From Tamarix chinensis (Eukaryota > Streptophyta > Magnoliopsida > Caryophyllales > Tamaricaceae), in NCBI GenBank assembly GCA_030549775.1, contig CM060174.1:40653086-40717085 (forward strand): DNA of 64,000 bases, read 5' to 3'. Below the pieces are notes generated by a model. It made no database searches. It was not told the DNA's origin and was given only the letters and a program-made list of their open reading frames with translations. Below are positions 34,449-46,050 of this stretch, one piece after another. A program made the position numbers and the translations under genes. Numbering within the stretch: position 1 is the first letter of the stretch; each line of letters begins with the position of its first letter.

Positions 34449-35301
34449 CACATATAAAATAAACTACTAAAAATTTAAAAATTATTATTGGGAGATTTTA
34501 TCTAAAATTTATTAAACGAAAATTATTTCGTAAGGTTCCGAAGGCTTAAAATCGATATAAAAGCTACATAAAGAATTTCGGAAACATTTTTAGAAAAACT
34601 TACCAACGTACGTAAAAATTTATATTATTTATGGAAATACATTATAAGACCTCGAAAAATCATTTAAAAGCATATAATAAAATATTTAAGTCAAATTCTA
34701 ATAAACCGAGACTAATTTAAATAATTTCCAAAATCGGTTTTCCGCAAACCAAAAATCGTAAAACGGGAGAAAATTAATTTCGGAAAGAAATTCATAAATA
34801 AACTCCGAAAATCTTTTTAATTTAAAACTTCCCGAAGATATTAACGATTTTCGAAAACGAATAAATTTAAAGTCGGAAATATTTTCTACGGATAAAATTA
34901 TTAAAATAACTTTAAATATTTAAATAGAAATTTTATAATTTAAATAATATATTTCGTTAACGAAATATAACTCCAAAATAAATTCGTAATCACACGACGA
35001 AATTATAATCGAAAACGAATCTAAAATATTAAAAATCAAAACACGAGAAAGAATGGAATTACATATTTTTAACCGAAAATCGAAATCATAAGAATATAAT
35101 AAAATCATGGTCGTGAACGAATTTGTCCAGTATGGTTCGCAACGACGATGATTAATTTAATTCAAATATGAATTCGAAATCGTCGATAAATCCATAAAAC
35201 GAATCGAAATTAAAATAATTAAATATTTACATCAACTTACGCTAATAAAATCATTGGGCTTAATAAAATTAGGTTTCAAAAATACGGGGTATTACAGTTG
35301 G

Positions 35302-38300
35302 TATTGCTCACCATTTTGGGTAGATTCTATCTTCCAGCCTTATTTTCTCCTAAAAAACACCCTAAGTGATTAGTGTTTTAAAGGGGAAAGAGGGAATCTA
35401 TTTATAAGACCCTACACCCCTATTTATTCCATGAATTTTTCTTTTTCTCCTTCATAGCCACTTGAATTGCCCATACTATTTAGATTTTGATCCATTTCCC
35501 TTTATTCTCATCTTCAAATTCCATCACTAATCCTTCCTCAAATCCCTTATCTAATTACTCCATTTTCTTCTTAAACAAAGGAGAAAGTTGAAGGCCTTGA
35601 ACTTCCTTACATTTTTGGATTTTGATTAAGGTTAAGATGGTATACATACTTTTTCCCTCCCTTTTCCACTCTATGATTCATATATTTTGAATAAAATTTG
35701 TCTTATCTAAGTTTTATTTTCCTGACTTTTAAAGGGGCTCAAGAGTTAAGGGTTTCAAAAATGTTAAGTTGAGGAAGGTTTGTGCACTCCCTTTGGGTTA
35801 ATTTTACTTTTCTTTCTTGAGTTAAATAATTGTATTTCCTATTAAATTGAATACGGTATATATGAGTGGAGTGTAATTTTTGTGTTTTGATGAAAGCATG
35901 ATCCTTAAAGATGAAAATTTATTTTGATCTTACTCGGGTTGAGTAACTAAAAACATAGGAAAAAAAAGCTTAACTTGTGATCTTATGTGTATTAACATAA
36001 TGGGAGTTATTTGTATCTATGACTACATTTGGCATTTGAGAATTGTAGTGAACATTAGCATGTGTATTATGGTGTATACATTACTTTACAAAATGTTTTA
36101 ACATGATGTAGGTCTCTTTATTTTTTTTAATGCTTTTGATAAAGGTATAATAATGATTTCAATGTACTATTAAGATCCTAATCATGGATTAAGTACTAAA
36201 AATGTATATTCATTAATATTAAAATTTTAGAACCTTATTTAATGTATGGTTGATATTTGAATAAAGTGAGAAAAACTTGAAGAACTTGATTGTATATGAT
36301 TATACACGACAAGGGTTTTTTTTTGCCCCAATCCATTGACTGGTTTGAAAGACCGATCAGTTAGTTTTTTTTATGATATTAGTGGTTTTAGCCTCAACAT
36401 AGAATAGCCGATTAGTTTGATTAAAACCATTTGTTGGTTCCTACAACATCAATTGGTTGGATAATCGGGTTAACTATTCAATTGGTTCATAGCTATTGTG
36501 AATATTAGAAAGTGAAAAGACCGATCAACTTTTTTGTAGAATCTATCAGTTGGTCTCATTCAAAGCTTCCCTTTTCATGTATATTTTTTGAAGCTGATAT
36601 CTTAAATTATCTTACTCTTAGTTAGTTACCTGAGATACTAGTATATATGAATTAACTTAGATTAATTAAATTTAGGTAATGGATTAAAGTTTGTTAAAAC
36701 TTAACCCTCAGCTAATAAATTCCAACCTTAACAAAGAACCATAGCCTCTCACTCTACCATAAAATAATTAGATGTGTAAATGGACAATAAAGGATACTTC
36801 CTATGGCTTGTATATAAGTAAAGACCATAACATTGGTTAATGGATTTCTAATGGCTTATACCTTGGTGTTAAAATGTGGAACCATGTAACTTTGGAAGAC
36901 ATGGTATGCTTAAAGTAAGTAACATGGACACATAAAATGACCTTAAATTCACTTTACTTTAACTTTAGTTGTAAACCATAACCTATGCTTAATTATCTAA
37001 ATAAATAGACAAATGATAAGATTTAATTATAGAAACTAGTTCACCTCCATTTTAACCTTTGAATTTATCTATTGGGACTAACTTCAAGTGTTCTTTATGG
37101 GATGATAAGACTACGATTAAGCAATGGAGTTATCACTCTAAAGTACCCTTATTTAGAATAATAAATAAGGAGATAAATTTATATGGTTGTGTTTGGATTT
37201 TTTGTGGCATGTTGTTTTGATATGGTATTTAGATCTTGAAGTGATATGAAATCTTAACCTACTAAGATTTAAATTACCTAATATGAAATAATCACTATAT
37301 GGGTTTAGATTTTTTTATCATCAATTGACTAAAGGGGTTAGTAAGCCTTCAAGAATTATTATTATCATTGCCTTTGAGTAGAATTTGAATTGGTCATGAC
37401 GCATTTCCTACTCTAGGTGTTAATGATGTACTAAGGAGCATCGATACTAAAGGGTTTGGTTCCAAATTTAGGTTTATTTAGCTTCAAACATACTTATCTC
37501 CTTCAAATTTCTTTACATGAACCAAATTTTTTGTCCATTCAATTACTTTATTTTACTTTCATGGGTATTGAGAGGCCATGAGTAAATAATCATGCTCATT
37601 ACTCAAGAAATTGGTATTTAGAGTTCTATATTCACTATAACGAAATATAATAATTGGTTGTTTCTAAGCACACTATGTAACATTTTCTTAATTTCTTTCG
37701 ATTTCCATCATTAAAATGTTCCTTGAATTCATATTGTGGTATATCTTACATGATATACCCATATGCAAAAAACACGTGCTACCGTGTACTTAACGCTAAG
37801 TGTTCCATTGTTAGATGTTTCTCTTGTTCTCGCATGTTCCCATACACCATTGTATGATATATATATATTTTGTAATCATGATATTCCCACCATATTAGTC
37901 CATGGTTATAGTATTATTTGTCTATCTAAATGATTTCTACATTATGGGTTGCATCCTTGCACTTCTATAGGGGTAACCTAAGTGATCCATGTTCCCTAAT
38001 GAATCTGGCATATATATCAAAATTTATTATAGAATGTACTTGTATGTTTTTATAGTTACAATCAATCATATTTTGAATGATAGAGTTAAGTGTATCTAAA
38101 AATGACCATATGTGAATAGTATGTGGATGGCATAAAGGGCTCATTCATGTATGTCTTGGAATATTATAGCATAAGCATGATCTGAGGGTCTCATATGTGT
38201 CATGACCTACATGTTAAGGGTAAATTCATTTTCTTGTTATATATGCATATTTAAGATGTTGTTATTGTGATCCCTATGTAATCCCACAAGTGAGAAGACA

Positions 38301-38742
38301 TGTGCAGGTATTTGAGGATAAATAGTGATTGTTCTATCCCATATTTCTTAGATAGTTGGGTTATCTGAACATAGGCATTTCATAAGGTGTTCCCATTTGA
38401 TGGTTCTTAAGTTGTCGAGGCATCTTCCATTGTTTTCTTTTCATTTAGCCATTTTTCCTTCACTTATATTTTTCATACCTTTTTTAAGGCTAACATGGAA
38501 TTGTTTTGTAAACCTTAATTCTCTTATCTTGTGAGTAATTTATCATGTGTTCTTAGGTTTATCTTGTTGTTTTGTGCCTTTGAAACTTATCATTGTGTCT
38601 ATCATAAGATGGATGATGGGATGCCTATCTAATGTTAGATGTGGCTGTAGTACCTCATATTTCATAATATTTTTTTACTATTTTTCTTTCATTAAATATT
38701 TTAAAACAAAGTATTTGGTAGTAAGAAATCGGGATATTACAT
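35302..38742 (+). mobile_element. Tekay-like LTR fragment
   Basis: Ends GGTAGTAAGAAATCGGGATATTACA-type (CGGGATATTACA at 38731-38742), the 3' end of a plus-strand giant LTR. A TATA-like CTATTTATAAGACC at 35398-35410 and a pyrimidine-rich leader follow the left edge. An acceptor-like CATGTGCAG|GT lies at 38306-38307, 436 bases before the end. Its head is only 30881-30967, interrupted by the solo LTR 30968-35296; the first kilobase is missing beyond 30880. A repeat of GACCGATCAGTTGG type at 36340-36560 replaces the CCGGTGGACCGG cluster. Confidence 0.7.
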
Positions 38743-38925
38743 TGAGGACCACATTAGAAATGCAAGGCATATAAGACAATGTAACTAGTTGATTAGTTGT
38801 CAGACTAAAAAGTTTGTAGGTCTCACCCTAAACCAATTAGATATAAATTCACAAAATGAAGCACGAAAGGTTCTTGAATAAGAAAATTGGTGGCTTAAAC
38901 CAGTCGACTACTATTTATAGAAATA
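38743..38925. other. Short segment left of the copia element
   Basis: Carries CTAGTTGATTAGTTG and CCAGTCGACTA motifs like those at 51999-52280, so both sides of the copia element probably come from one LTR split by its insertion. Confidence 0.4.
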
Positions 38926-39409
38926 TGTGGATTGAATGGAGCTAAACGAATCTGAATAAAACAAGAATATGAACAATTAATAATTTAATCACAAAATAAA
39001 AAATTTAAGGGAGAAATAAAGATATTTATTGGTGCTCTTGTGTAGTTCCAAGATGATTTAACAAAGCAATCAATCAAGTATATAAATCTACAATTCTCTT
39101 TTAATAAAGAAATCTACTGAGAAGAAGAAGTTGGGTCGCATGACTTGACGAATAGAGTTATCTTATATCTCTTTAATACAAGAAAAAACCCTACGAGAAA
39201 AAGTGACATGTTTCAGAAATAACAAGATAATATGGCCCATGTTCAGGAAAATTAACATCAACATGTTCTAGGAATAAACATAGCTCCTGTATATAAACAT
39301 AGGCCCCATGTGTTTATTCTAGGACTTACAAATCTACATATAACTTCTCCAATACCTTCACAAACAAATTTAATGTTATGTTAAGTAAATAATACCGAGT
39401 TAAAGATCA
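38926..39409 (-). repeat. 3' LTR of the copia element
   Basis: The minus strand starts TGATCTTTAACTCGG after the purine-rich AAAGTGGAGAATTA (39423-39410) and ends AATCCACA. Shares CATGTGTTTATTC and AATAAACATAG.. blocks with the 5' LTR. Confidence 0.7.
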
Positions 39410-39574
39410 TAATTCTCCACTTTGACATAATATTTATGATGCATGAAATGTAAAGACCTATACAAAAACTTCCATCCCCAACAAAGTGCCTCACGGCTTA
39501 TGAACACCAGTCAATCTGAGAAATACTCAAACTTAACAATTGTTAGTGGTTTTGTAAGTATATCAACTAGATTA
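39410..39574 (-). pseudogene. pol: copia RNase H C-terminus and polypurine tract
   Basis: The frame carries LDNLVDILTKPLTIVKFEYF, the diagnostic end of copia Pol (usual form N-x-A-D-x-L-T-K). It joins directly to the segment beginning at 45548 once the CRM-like solo LTR is removed: the five bases TCCAA are present on both sides. The LTKP box, the stop and the polypurine tract follow in normal order. Confidence 0.8.
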
Positions 39575-40524
39575 TCCAATGATATATAACATAATAGATG
39601 AATTATCTTTAAAAAATGTAGGATAATTTTTCTTGAATTGAAAACAAAATATGTTAACCAAAGTTGGAAGAACATTGAAGTTGTGGACGTTTTAATGCAA
39701 TATAAAATATGAATTTTTTTATCTTCTCCAAAATAAAATGAATTTTTAAGAAAAACCACTAATTTCTCTATAGAAAAACTCCTAAACTCTCTCAAGATTA
39801 ACCTCACTTGAAGAGAAAAAAAGGAAGATAGAACTTGTAACACCCCCAAATTTCACTCCTGAAAAATTTCGTTTAAATCAAAAGGTTTAGCGGAAGCGGA
39901 AGAATTAAAACCATAAACTTGGGGGTATTACCGCCACACTTAGTACCAGACCGGTTCACTCCTACCATTCCAATACTAAGTGCTAAGGCTAAACTAAACA
40001 ATCATTAAGTAAGAGTCATCAAACATAGGTCCATAGATAACATAGACCATTCACGAAAACCACGAGTCAACAACAGTTAAAATATCGTTTAGGAATACAA
40101 CTTCGAGTACGGTTTCAAAACAATAAGCGTAGTACAAAATATAGCCAAATAAAACAGATCCCAAGGGACCAATATCCGGATCGCCTACTCACTCAAGCCA
40201 AGCCTTCCACCCCACAATTTGTAACCGATCAAACCTGCATAGGAGGTCTGCTCCCCACCATTGGTGGATCATCACAGGACCCATTCAATCAAGGTAGTAT
40301 CAGTACGGGTCCAATACTGAGTAAGGGCGCTGGTGCGCTAAGGCCAAGCATACAATCATACCACATAGCACACATAGCACGCAAGACCCACATTCAACAC
40401 ATAAATAACATACGATGACATGCATGAATAGATCTAATCACTTTCTGATGTCTTATTCTGTATTCTCATTAATGAAATAAGTCCATTTCACGCATTCTTC
40501 AATAATCCATGTGAGCACGGGGAC

Positions 40525-41010
40525 CCCACTATTTTAGTCGGTGGACTGGAAATAAAAACACAAGGCAGAACGCCTCTGACCACTATTCTAACCGGTGGAC
40601 CGGACTGGCCCCGCCTCAACATGGTGTTCCACTGTAAGTACTTAGTATTTTTCCCATGGTTTAACTTATTTACTTTGGGTCTATCGAGCCGAGATCCCCC
40701 ACTATTATAGCCGGTGGTCCGGAAATAACGCACAGTGCTGAAGGCCTCTGACCACTTTTATAGCCGGTGGACCGGAACGAAACGCACAGGGCAAAATGCC
40801 TCTGACCACTATTATAGCCGGTGGACTGGAACGAAACGCACAGGGCAAAATGCCTCTGACCACTATTATAGCCGGTGGACCGGAACGAAACATACAGGGC
40901 AAAATGCCTCTGACCACTATTATAGGCGGTGGACCGGAACGAAACGCACAGGGCAAAATGCCTCTGACCACTATTATAGCCGGTGGACCGGAACGAAACG
41001 CACAAGGCTC
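40525..41010 (-). repeat. 54-bp CCGGTGGACCGG tandem array
   Basis: Core starts at 40711, 40764, 40818, 40872, 40926 and 40980 are 53-54 bases apart, plus two outlying copies near 40538 and 40592. The unit is CCACTATTATAGCCGGTGGA, then CCGG, then a 30-base spacer with AACGCACAGGGCAAAATGCC. Since 54 is divisible by 3, open frames of 81-129 codons appear on both strands with an 18-residue period; these are not genes. Confidence 0.95.
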
Positions 41011-41387
41011 GGCTCAACAGTCTTTTGCTTTACGTTATTAGTGTCTTATCCATGTCTTATTGAATCACACATCACCCTTGACATGCATAAATCATTCTCT
41101 TCATACTGTACTCGACACAACTAATAAAATCTCACATACATAACTACCCTTCAAGCAATGGGTACACATGATAACACTGAACAACTCTAAGCAGCCATAA
41201 CCAACCCTAGTTGTCCACACCAACCGTGGTTAGCCACTCTTTTCCCTATTTTACCATAACCACCATACTTAGCCATTCCCAACCTTAATTGTCCTCAATA
41301 ATCACGATTGGTTACTCCATCCCTACTTAGTCACAATGCCCCAGAGTTAATCACTCCAAACTCTGATTCCATACGATCATTAACTCC

Positions 41388-42135
41388 CATGCAAAACCCT
41401 AATACCACCATACCAACATTAATACCACCATACAACCCATAACACCACCATGTAAACCCTAATACCACCATAAGTCATTAATACCACTATACAATCATTA
41501 ATACCGCCATACGAATATTAATACCACCGTACAAACCCTAATACCACCGTGCAAACCCTAATACCACCATACAAACCCTAATACCACCATACAACATCAT
41601 TACCTCCATAAAATCACAAATACCACCATACAACATTAATACCTCCATAAAATCACAAATACCACCATACAACATTAATACCTCCATAAAATCACAATAC
41701 CACCACACGAACACGAATACCACCATAAGCCATTAATACCACTATAAAATCATTAGTACCACCATGCGAACATTTATGCCACCATACAAACCCTAATACC
41801 ACCATGCAAACCCTAATACCACCATACAAACCCTAATACCACCATACAACATTAATACCTCCATAAATCACAAATACCACCATACAACAGTAATACCTCC
41901 ACAAAAACACAAATACCACCATGCAAACCCTAATACCACCATACAAACCCTAATACCACCATACAACATTAATACCTCCATAAATCACAAATACCACCAT
42001 ATAACAGTAATACCTCTATAAAATCACAATACCACCATACGAACCCGAATACCACCGTAAGCCATTAATACCACTATGAAATCATTAGTATCACCATAGG
42101 ACATTTATGCCACCATACAAACCCTAATACCAACA
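41388..42135 (-). repeat. AATACCACCATACAAACCCT tandem array
   Basis: About 35 degenerate copies of a roughly 20-base unit, with a 48-base higher-order period in 41590-41700 (ACCACCATACAACATTAATA plus CCTCCATAAAATCACAA). CCCTAA strings occur inside units but are not consecutive, so it is not telomeric. Confidence 0.85.
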
Positions 42136-42719
42136 TACAAACTTCAAGACTCCCATGATGGTTCCCAGCTCATATTACCATTTATCTTAACATGCATGTC
42201 CTAGTGGGCCATAACATATTACATCATAAACATCATACATATAAATGTCATGCTCATATCACAGAAGCACATACAACATACCTCAATCTCCAAGCTGCGC
42301 TACACAAAAGACAAGTTATACACAAATCATATAATACATAGCATAGCATGACATACACAACATTCAACACATCCACGTTACACATAGCACAAGGCCATTA
42401 GCTTCGTCCTTACCTAAGGCGACGCCGGGCTTGGAGCACGCTCCTCTAACTCCTTAGGGCTTTGGTCGGGGTTACCTATAAAAGGGGAAAATGCTAAGTA
42501 TTAGTTTCCCTTATAATTACTATCAATCCTCATTCTAGTTTAAGGTTAGGGTTTTTATTACTAAAAAGGGGTTTTATACAAAACTAGGGTTTTTACCTTA
42601 GAATTAGTATACTAAATATTAGTAGTCAAAGTATAGTTATTTATGATACTTATTGTTACACTTATTTTATTAAGCCCATTAGTTCCATTCTTATAATACT
42701 AGTGTCCACTAGTCATAGT

Positions 42720-42728
42720 AAAATAGTG

Positions 42729-42777
<49 letters not shown>

Positions 42778-42975
42778 GACTACTAATAGTGATAATAGTA
42801 ATAGCTAATAATAGTGTCATAGTAATGAGGTTAGGGTTAATGTTAAATGGTATGGTAATAAGGTTCAAGTACTCTTCTTAGTTAACAACCACATGATATT
42901 TGCTAGCTTGAGTTAAGTAACATGGATAAGAACAAAAGTAGTATTATTTTTAACAATAGTGATAAATGTGTTAAG

Positions 42976-43019
<44 letters not shown>

Positions 43020-43232
43020 TAGTACAACCAAGTAAGGTTAAGTAATAATAATAATAACCATAGTAAGGATAATAGAAGTAATAATAGTAATATTATTAAT
43101 AATGTTAATACTAACAATTATAAGAATTAAGATTAAAGTTAAGTATAATAAAAGTTAGGGTTCAAAAGGGATGTTAGTATTAGTAAGAAAATAAGAACAT
43201 TAATAATAAAGACAATAATAATGGTAATAATG

Positions 43233-43274
<42 letters not shown>

Positions 43275-43360
43275 GTAATAAAAATAATAAAATTAATAAT
43301 AATGATGATAATAATAATAAGTATATTAGTATTAATATTAGTAGAAAATAGTAGCAGCTA
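42720..43360 (-). repeat. AAT microsatellite field
   Basis: Three long AAT runs (42729-42777, 42976-43016, 43229-43275) in AT-rich sequence between the TATA-proximal leader and the donor-like site. It corresponds to the ATT field of the plus-strand sister LTR. Confidence 0.85.
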
Positions 43361-43962
43361 TATAAAAAGGGGGTTAGGGTTTGGATGGGTGGAGAACCAC
43401 CTAGGGTTGGTGGTGGTCCGGCGGCGGCGGCGGTGGAGGAGGAAGGGAAGGGAAAAGATCAAGGTGGGGGCTGGATGGCAGGAGGAAAAGAGAAGTTTGA
43501 GGTGGGGGGAGAAGCAGCAGGTGAAGGGGAGTGGAGTGAGGGTGGTGGTGTGGCAAGGGGCGGCGGCGCGCGACGGCGACGGCGGCGACCGAGGGTGGTG
43601 GAGAGAGGTGGAAGATGAGGGAGGAAGGAGGAGAGGGAGGCAAGGGAAGTTGAAGGTAGGGAAAGGTAGAGGGAGGTCTGCTGGGCATTTTGGAGGGTGG
43701 AAGAGGCTCTGGTGGCGGCTGGGCTGGCGGTGGGAGGCGGCGCAAGGGCGGCGAAGGCTGGAAGAGGTGGTTTCGGGCAGTGGACTTTGCACGGCTAGGG
43801 CGGCTTGGTTTTGTCGAGGGAGGTGCAAGGATGACAACGGTGGGAAGCGGTGGTTTCGGCGGTGGCTGGGGGTGGCAGGAATGGCGTCTGTTCTGGCGGC
43901 GGCGGAATAGAGTTTCAGCAAGGTCCAAAGGGAGGGACTTGCTGTGGCTGTTCGGGAGGGTG

Positions 43963-43970
43963 TATTTATA
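43963..43970 (-). promoter_or_regulatory. TATA box of the solo LTR
   Basis: TATAAATA on the minus strand in CCTTAGCCTATAAATACACC, nearly identical to the context at 5712. It is followed by the CT-rich leader of the LTR transcript. Confidence 0.7.
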
Positions 43971-45547
43971 GGCTAAGGGGGAAGGAAAACGACGAAGGGA
44001 GAAGGAGGCGTGCGAGGCAGGTGTGCAGGTGGCCGGCCGGTGGCAGGCGGTGCAGGTCCTGCCATAGCAGGTTGGGTTGGGGAAGGGGAGAGGAAAAAGG
44101 GAAGGAGATGGCACGCGGAAAAGGAGAGAGGGACTTGGTCGGGGTCGAAAAGAGAAAGAAAACGACGGGAGAGAGGCAGGGAAGGGCAGGGGAGGACGGT
44201 CGGCATGCAGAGGTGGCCGGCGATATTCGGGGGTTGCAGGGTCGAGTTGCAGGTCGGGGAGGAAGAAGGAAGGGGAAAGGAGGAGGACCGGCGGTCCAGG
44301 GGAGGAAAAGAAAAGGAAGGGAACCGGCCGGTTCGGCGGCGTTATAAAGTTTTAAAAAAAACGCGGCGTTTTGAGGATTGTGGGAGGAAAACGTCGTGTC
44401 GCGTCGTAGGCTGGCAACAGTCATAAGGTCGTTTAGCGTGACGCGGCGTTTCGACGGTACTGAGGGCAAAACGCAGCGCACGGGCGCACAGGGGTTGGCG
44501 TCGCACGGCATTGGGCCGCGGGCGAGAAGAAGGAAGGAGAGGCAGGGAGGGGGTCTGGGCTGCGCAGGCCGGCCCAGTCCCGGGGGGAGAAGGAAAAGAA
44601 AAAAAAGTTGAGGAGGAAGGAAAAAAAGAGAAAAGAAAGAAGAAAAGGAAAAAGGAAAAATGGAGAAATGATAAAATGGTTGGGTTGGAGGTATTTGGGT
44701 ATTTATTTATTTATATAATTAATTTGTATATATAATTTTAATAATAATTATTTTAATTATAATAATTAGATCCATTTTAAAATTAGTTAGGCTATTTTGG
44801 ATAAATTTCCTTAACCTCCATGCTAATTAGAGAAATACCCAAATTTTCTTCCAATTAAATTCTTTATTATTTTCCTCTTAATCTATCTCAATTAACTCTC
44901 TACATTTTAAGTAAATAAATTTTAATAATCAATTTTCCTAATAATTCCTTATTTGGCCATAATTTCGGAAATTAGGATTTTGGGATATTACAGAACTCGA
45001 AAGAGTTTTGACTCAATGCCCTCATTTCATTTCATTAATTGATTCATCATTTCCCTTCACTACCAAATGTACAAGTATATATACACATAAACATATGAGG
45101 TTGAGCTTAACCTCCATTAATTAATCCCAAATCAACTGGCTTAATTAATCAAGAGTTAAACTAACATACACCCTTATAGTGTATAAATATAACGAGTTAC
45201 AATTACAATTACAAGAAATTACCAAGCTTACATAAAATATCAAAGCTATATAAAATTTAATCATGATAATACATTGATTAATCAAGTAATCAAGCTTCAT
45301 GTCTTATATCTTTGTCTTAGATATAACTTTGTAACCCTATCATTGTCATTGTATTATATGCTAGATATCATAGATGAATTAATCTTCTTACAAACACATG
45401 TAATACTTGCGAGAATCACCTTATGAAAAACTAATAGAATTATTATAAAGGTGTTCAATATTTTTGATAACAATTGGTACCATCTCTAAAAATGCTAAAT
45501 CTTGACATTCAAGATGGGAAGAATGTGATGAAGATGCTCCTATGTCA

Positions 45548-46050
45548 TCCAAGGAAGTCACTTTATTCAAAAGAACTTTGCTTACAGTAACAATACCTCA
45601 TATAAAATGATACCTAATGTTAATGTACTTCATTCAGCAATAGAAAGAATTATAATTCTTTACTAAATAGATAGCACTATTGTTATCATCTCAAACAACT
45701 AGAGAATCATAACAAAGCCCTAGCTCATATACTAAACCACCAAGCCATAGGAATTCCTAAAATTCCTCTATCATAGCCATATACTATCTTAGTAGTAGAT
45801 AAAGCCATCACATCCTACAAAGAAGACCGCCGGTTAATATCTAAACTACTAAGATAGAAAACATATTCACTAGTGGTTCTCCCTTTATCAATGTCTCCTC
45901 TAAAATACAAATCCACAAATCTAGCCAACGAATGGGCTGATATCCCATGATCTATACAAGCTAATATCATAACCTTCAAGTACCTCTATATCCATTTCAC
46001 TACTTACTAGTGAGCCTTCCCTAGATTTTCCATATATTAACTTACCACAC
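45548..46050 (-). pseudogene. pol: copia RNase H remnant
   Basis: Read on the minus strand: GDIDKGRTTSEYVFYLSSLD, VMALSTTKIVYGYD, YDSLVVWDDNNSAIYLVKN and YINIRYHFI. This is the copia RNase H order (D-W-A-G-D, S-T-S-G-Y-V-F, A-L-S-T-T-E-A-E-Y, H-I-D-x-R-Y-H-F). The catalytic E of the S-T-T-E-A-E-Y box is K, and stops are frequent. It would remove RNA from the hybrid during reverse transcription. Confidence 0.8.

Larger units (their letters stand above)
30968..35296 (-). mobile_element. Tekay-like solo LTR, CG-rich copy
   Basis: 4329 bases with a perfect duplication GTTGG (30963-30967 and 35297-35301). The minus strand reads TGTAATACCCCG at the start and GGGGGTGTTACA at the end. No internal region remains. 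It was inserted into the plus-strand LTR fragment that resumes at 35302. The part 33400-35290 keeps many CG dinucleotides where neighbours have TG or CA, a sign of a young insertion. Confidence 0.9.
40236..42413 (-). other. Putative intron inside the solo LTR
   Basis: Donor GCCTTAG|GTAAGG at 42413-42412, whose upstream context GGAGCGTGCTCCAAG is shared with the plus copy at 9916. Acceptor TCCTATGCAG|GTTTG at 40237-40236, 401 bases from the LTR end. The interval is 2.2 kb and contains both tandem arrays of this LTR. Confidence 0.45.
39836..44992 (-). mobile_element. Giant Tekay-like solo LTR
   Basis: 5157 bases with perfect duplication GAACT (39831-39835 and 44993-44997). The minus strand reads TGTAATATCCCAAAATCC at the start and GGGGGTGTTACA at the end. 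In order: CT-rich leader with TATA at 43970, AAT microsatellite field, donor-like site 42413, AATACCACCATAC array, 54-bp CCGGTGGACCGG array, acceptor-like site 40237, end. Sister of the solo LTR 4657-12275. Confidence 0.92.
39580..45547 (-). mobile_element. CRM-like solo LTR, itself split by a Tekay-like LTR
   Basis: The minus strand starts TGACATAGGAGCATC and ends TTATATATCA, with exact duplication TCCAA (39575-39579 and 45548-45552). Without the inner insertion it is 806 bases and aligns end to end with 12974-13749. It landed in the copia RNase H sequence. The first 41 codons are open (45546-45421) and resemble the LTR-encoded pol tail of the other copies. Confidence 0.9.

Noticed and set aside
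40700..41000. Regular repeat-spacer pattern resembling CRISPR
   Set aside because: The spacers are themselves copies of one sequence, and the context is a plant retroelement LTR.
40670..41124. Frames of 81-129 codons with an 18-residue repeat on both strands
   Set aside because: The 54-bp unit is divisible by three, so all frames that lack a stop stay open. Open frames on both strands over the same repeat argue against coding.
41388..42135. Telomere-like CCCTAA strings
   Set aside because: Single ACCCTAA strings are spaced by CACCATAC units; there is no run of consecutive telomere repeats.
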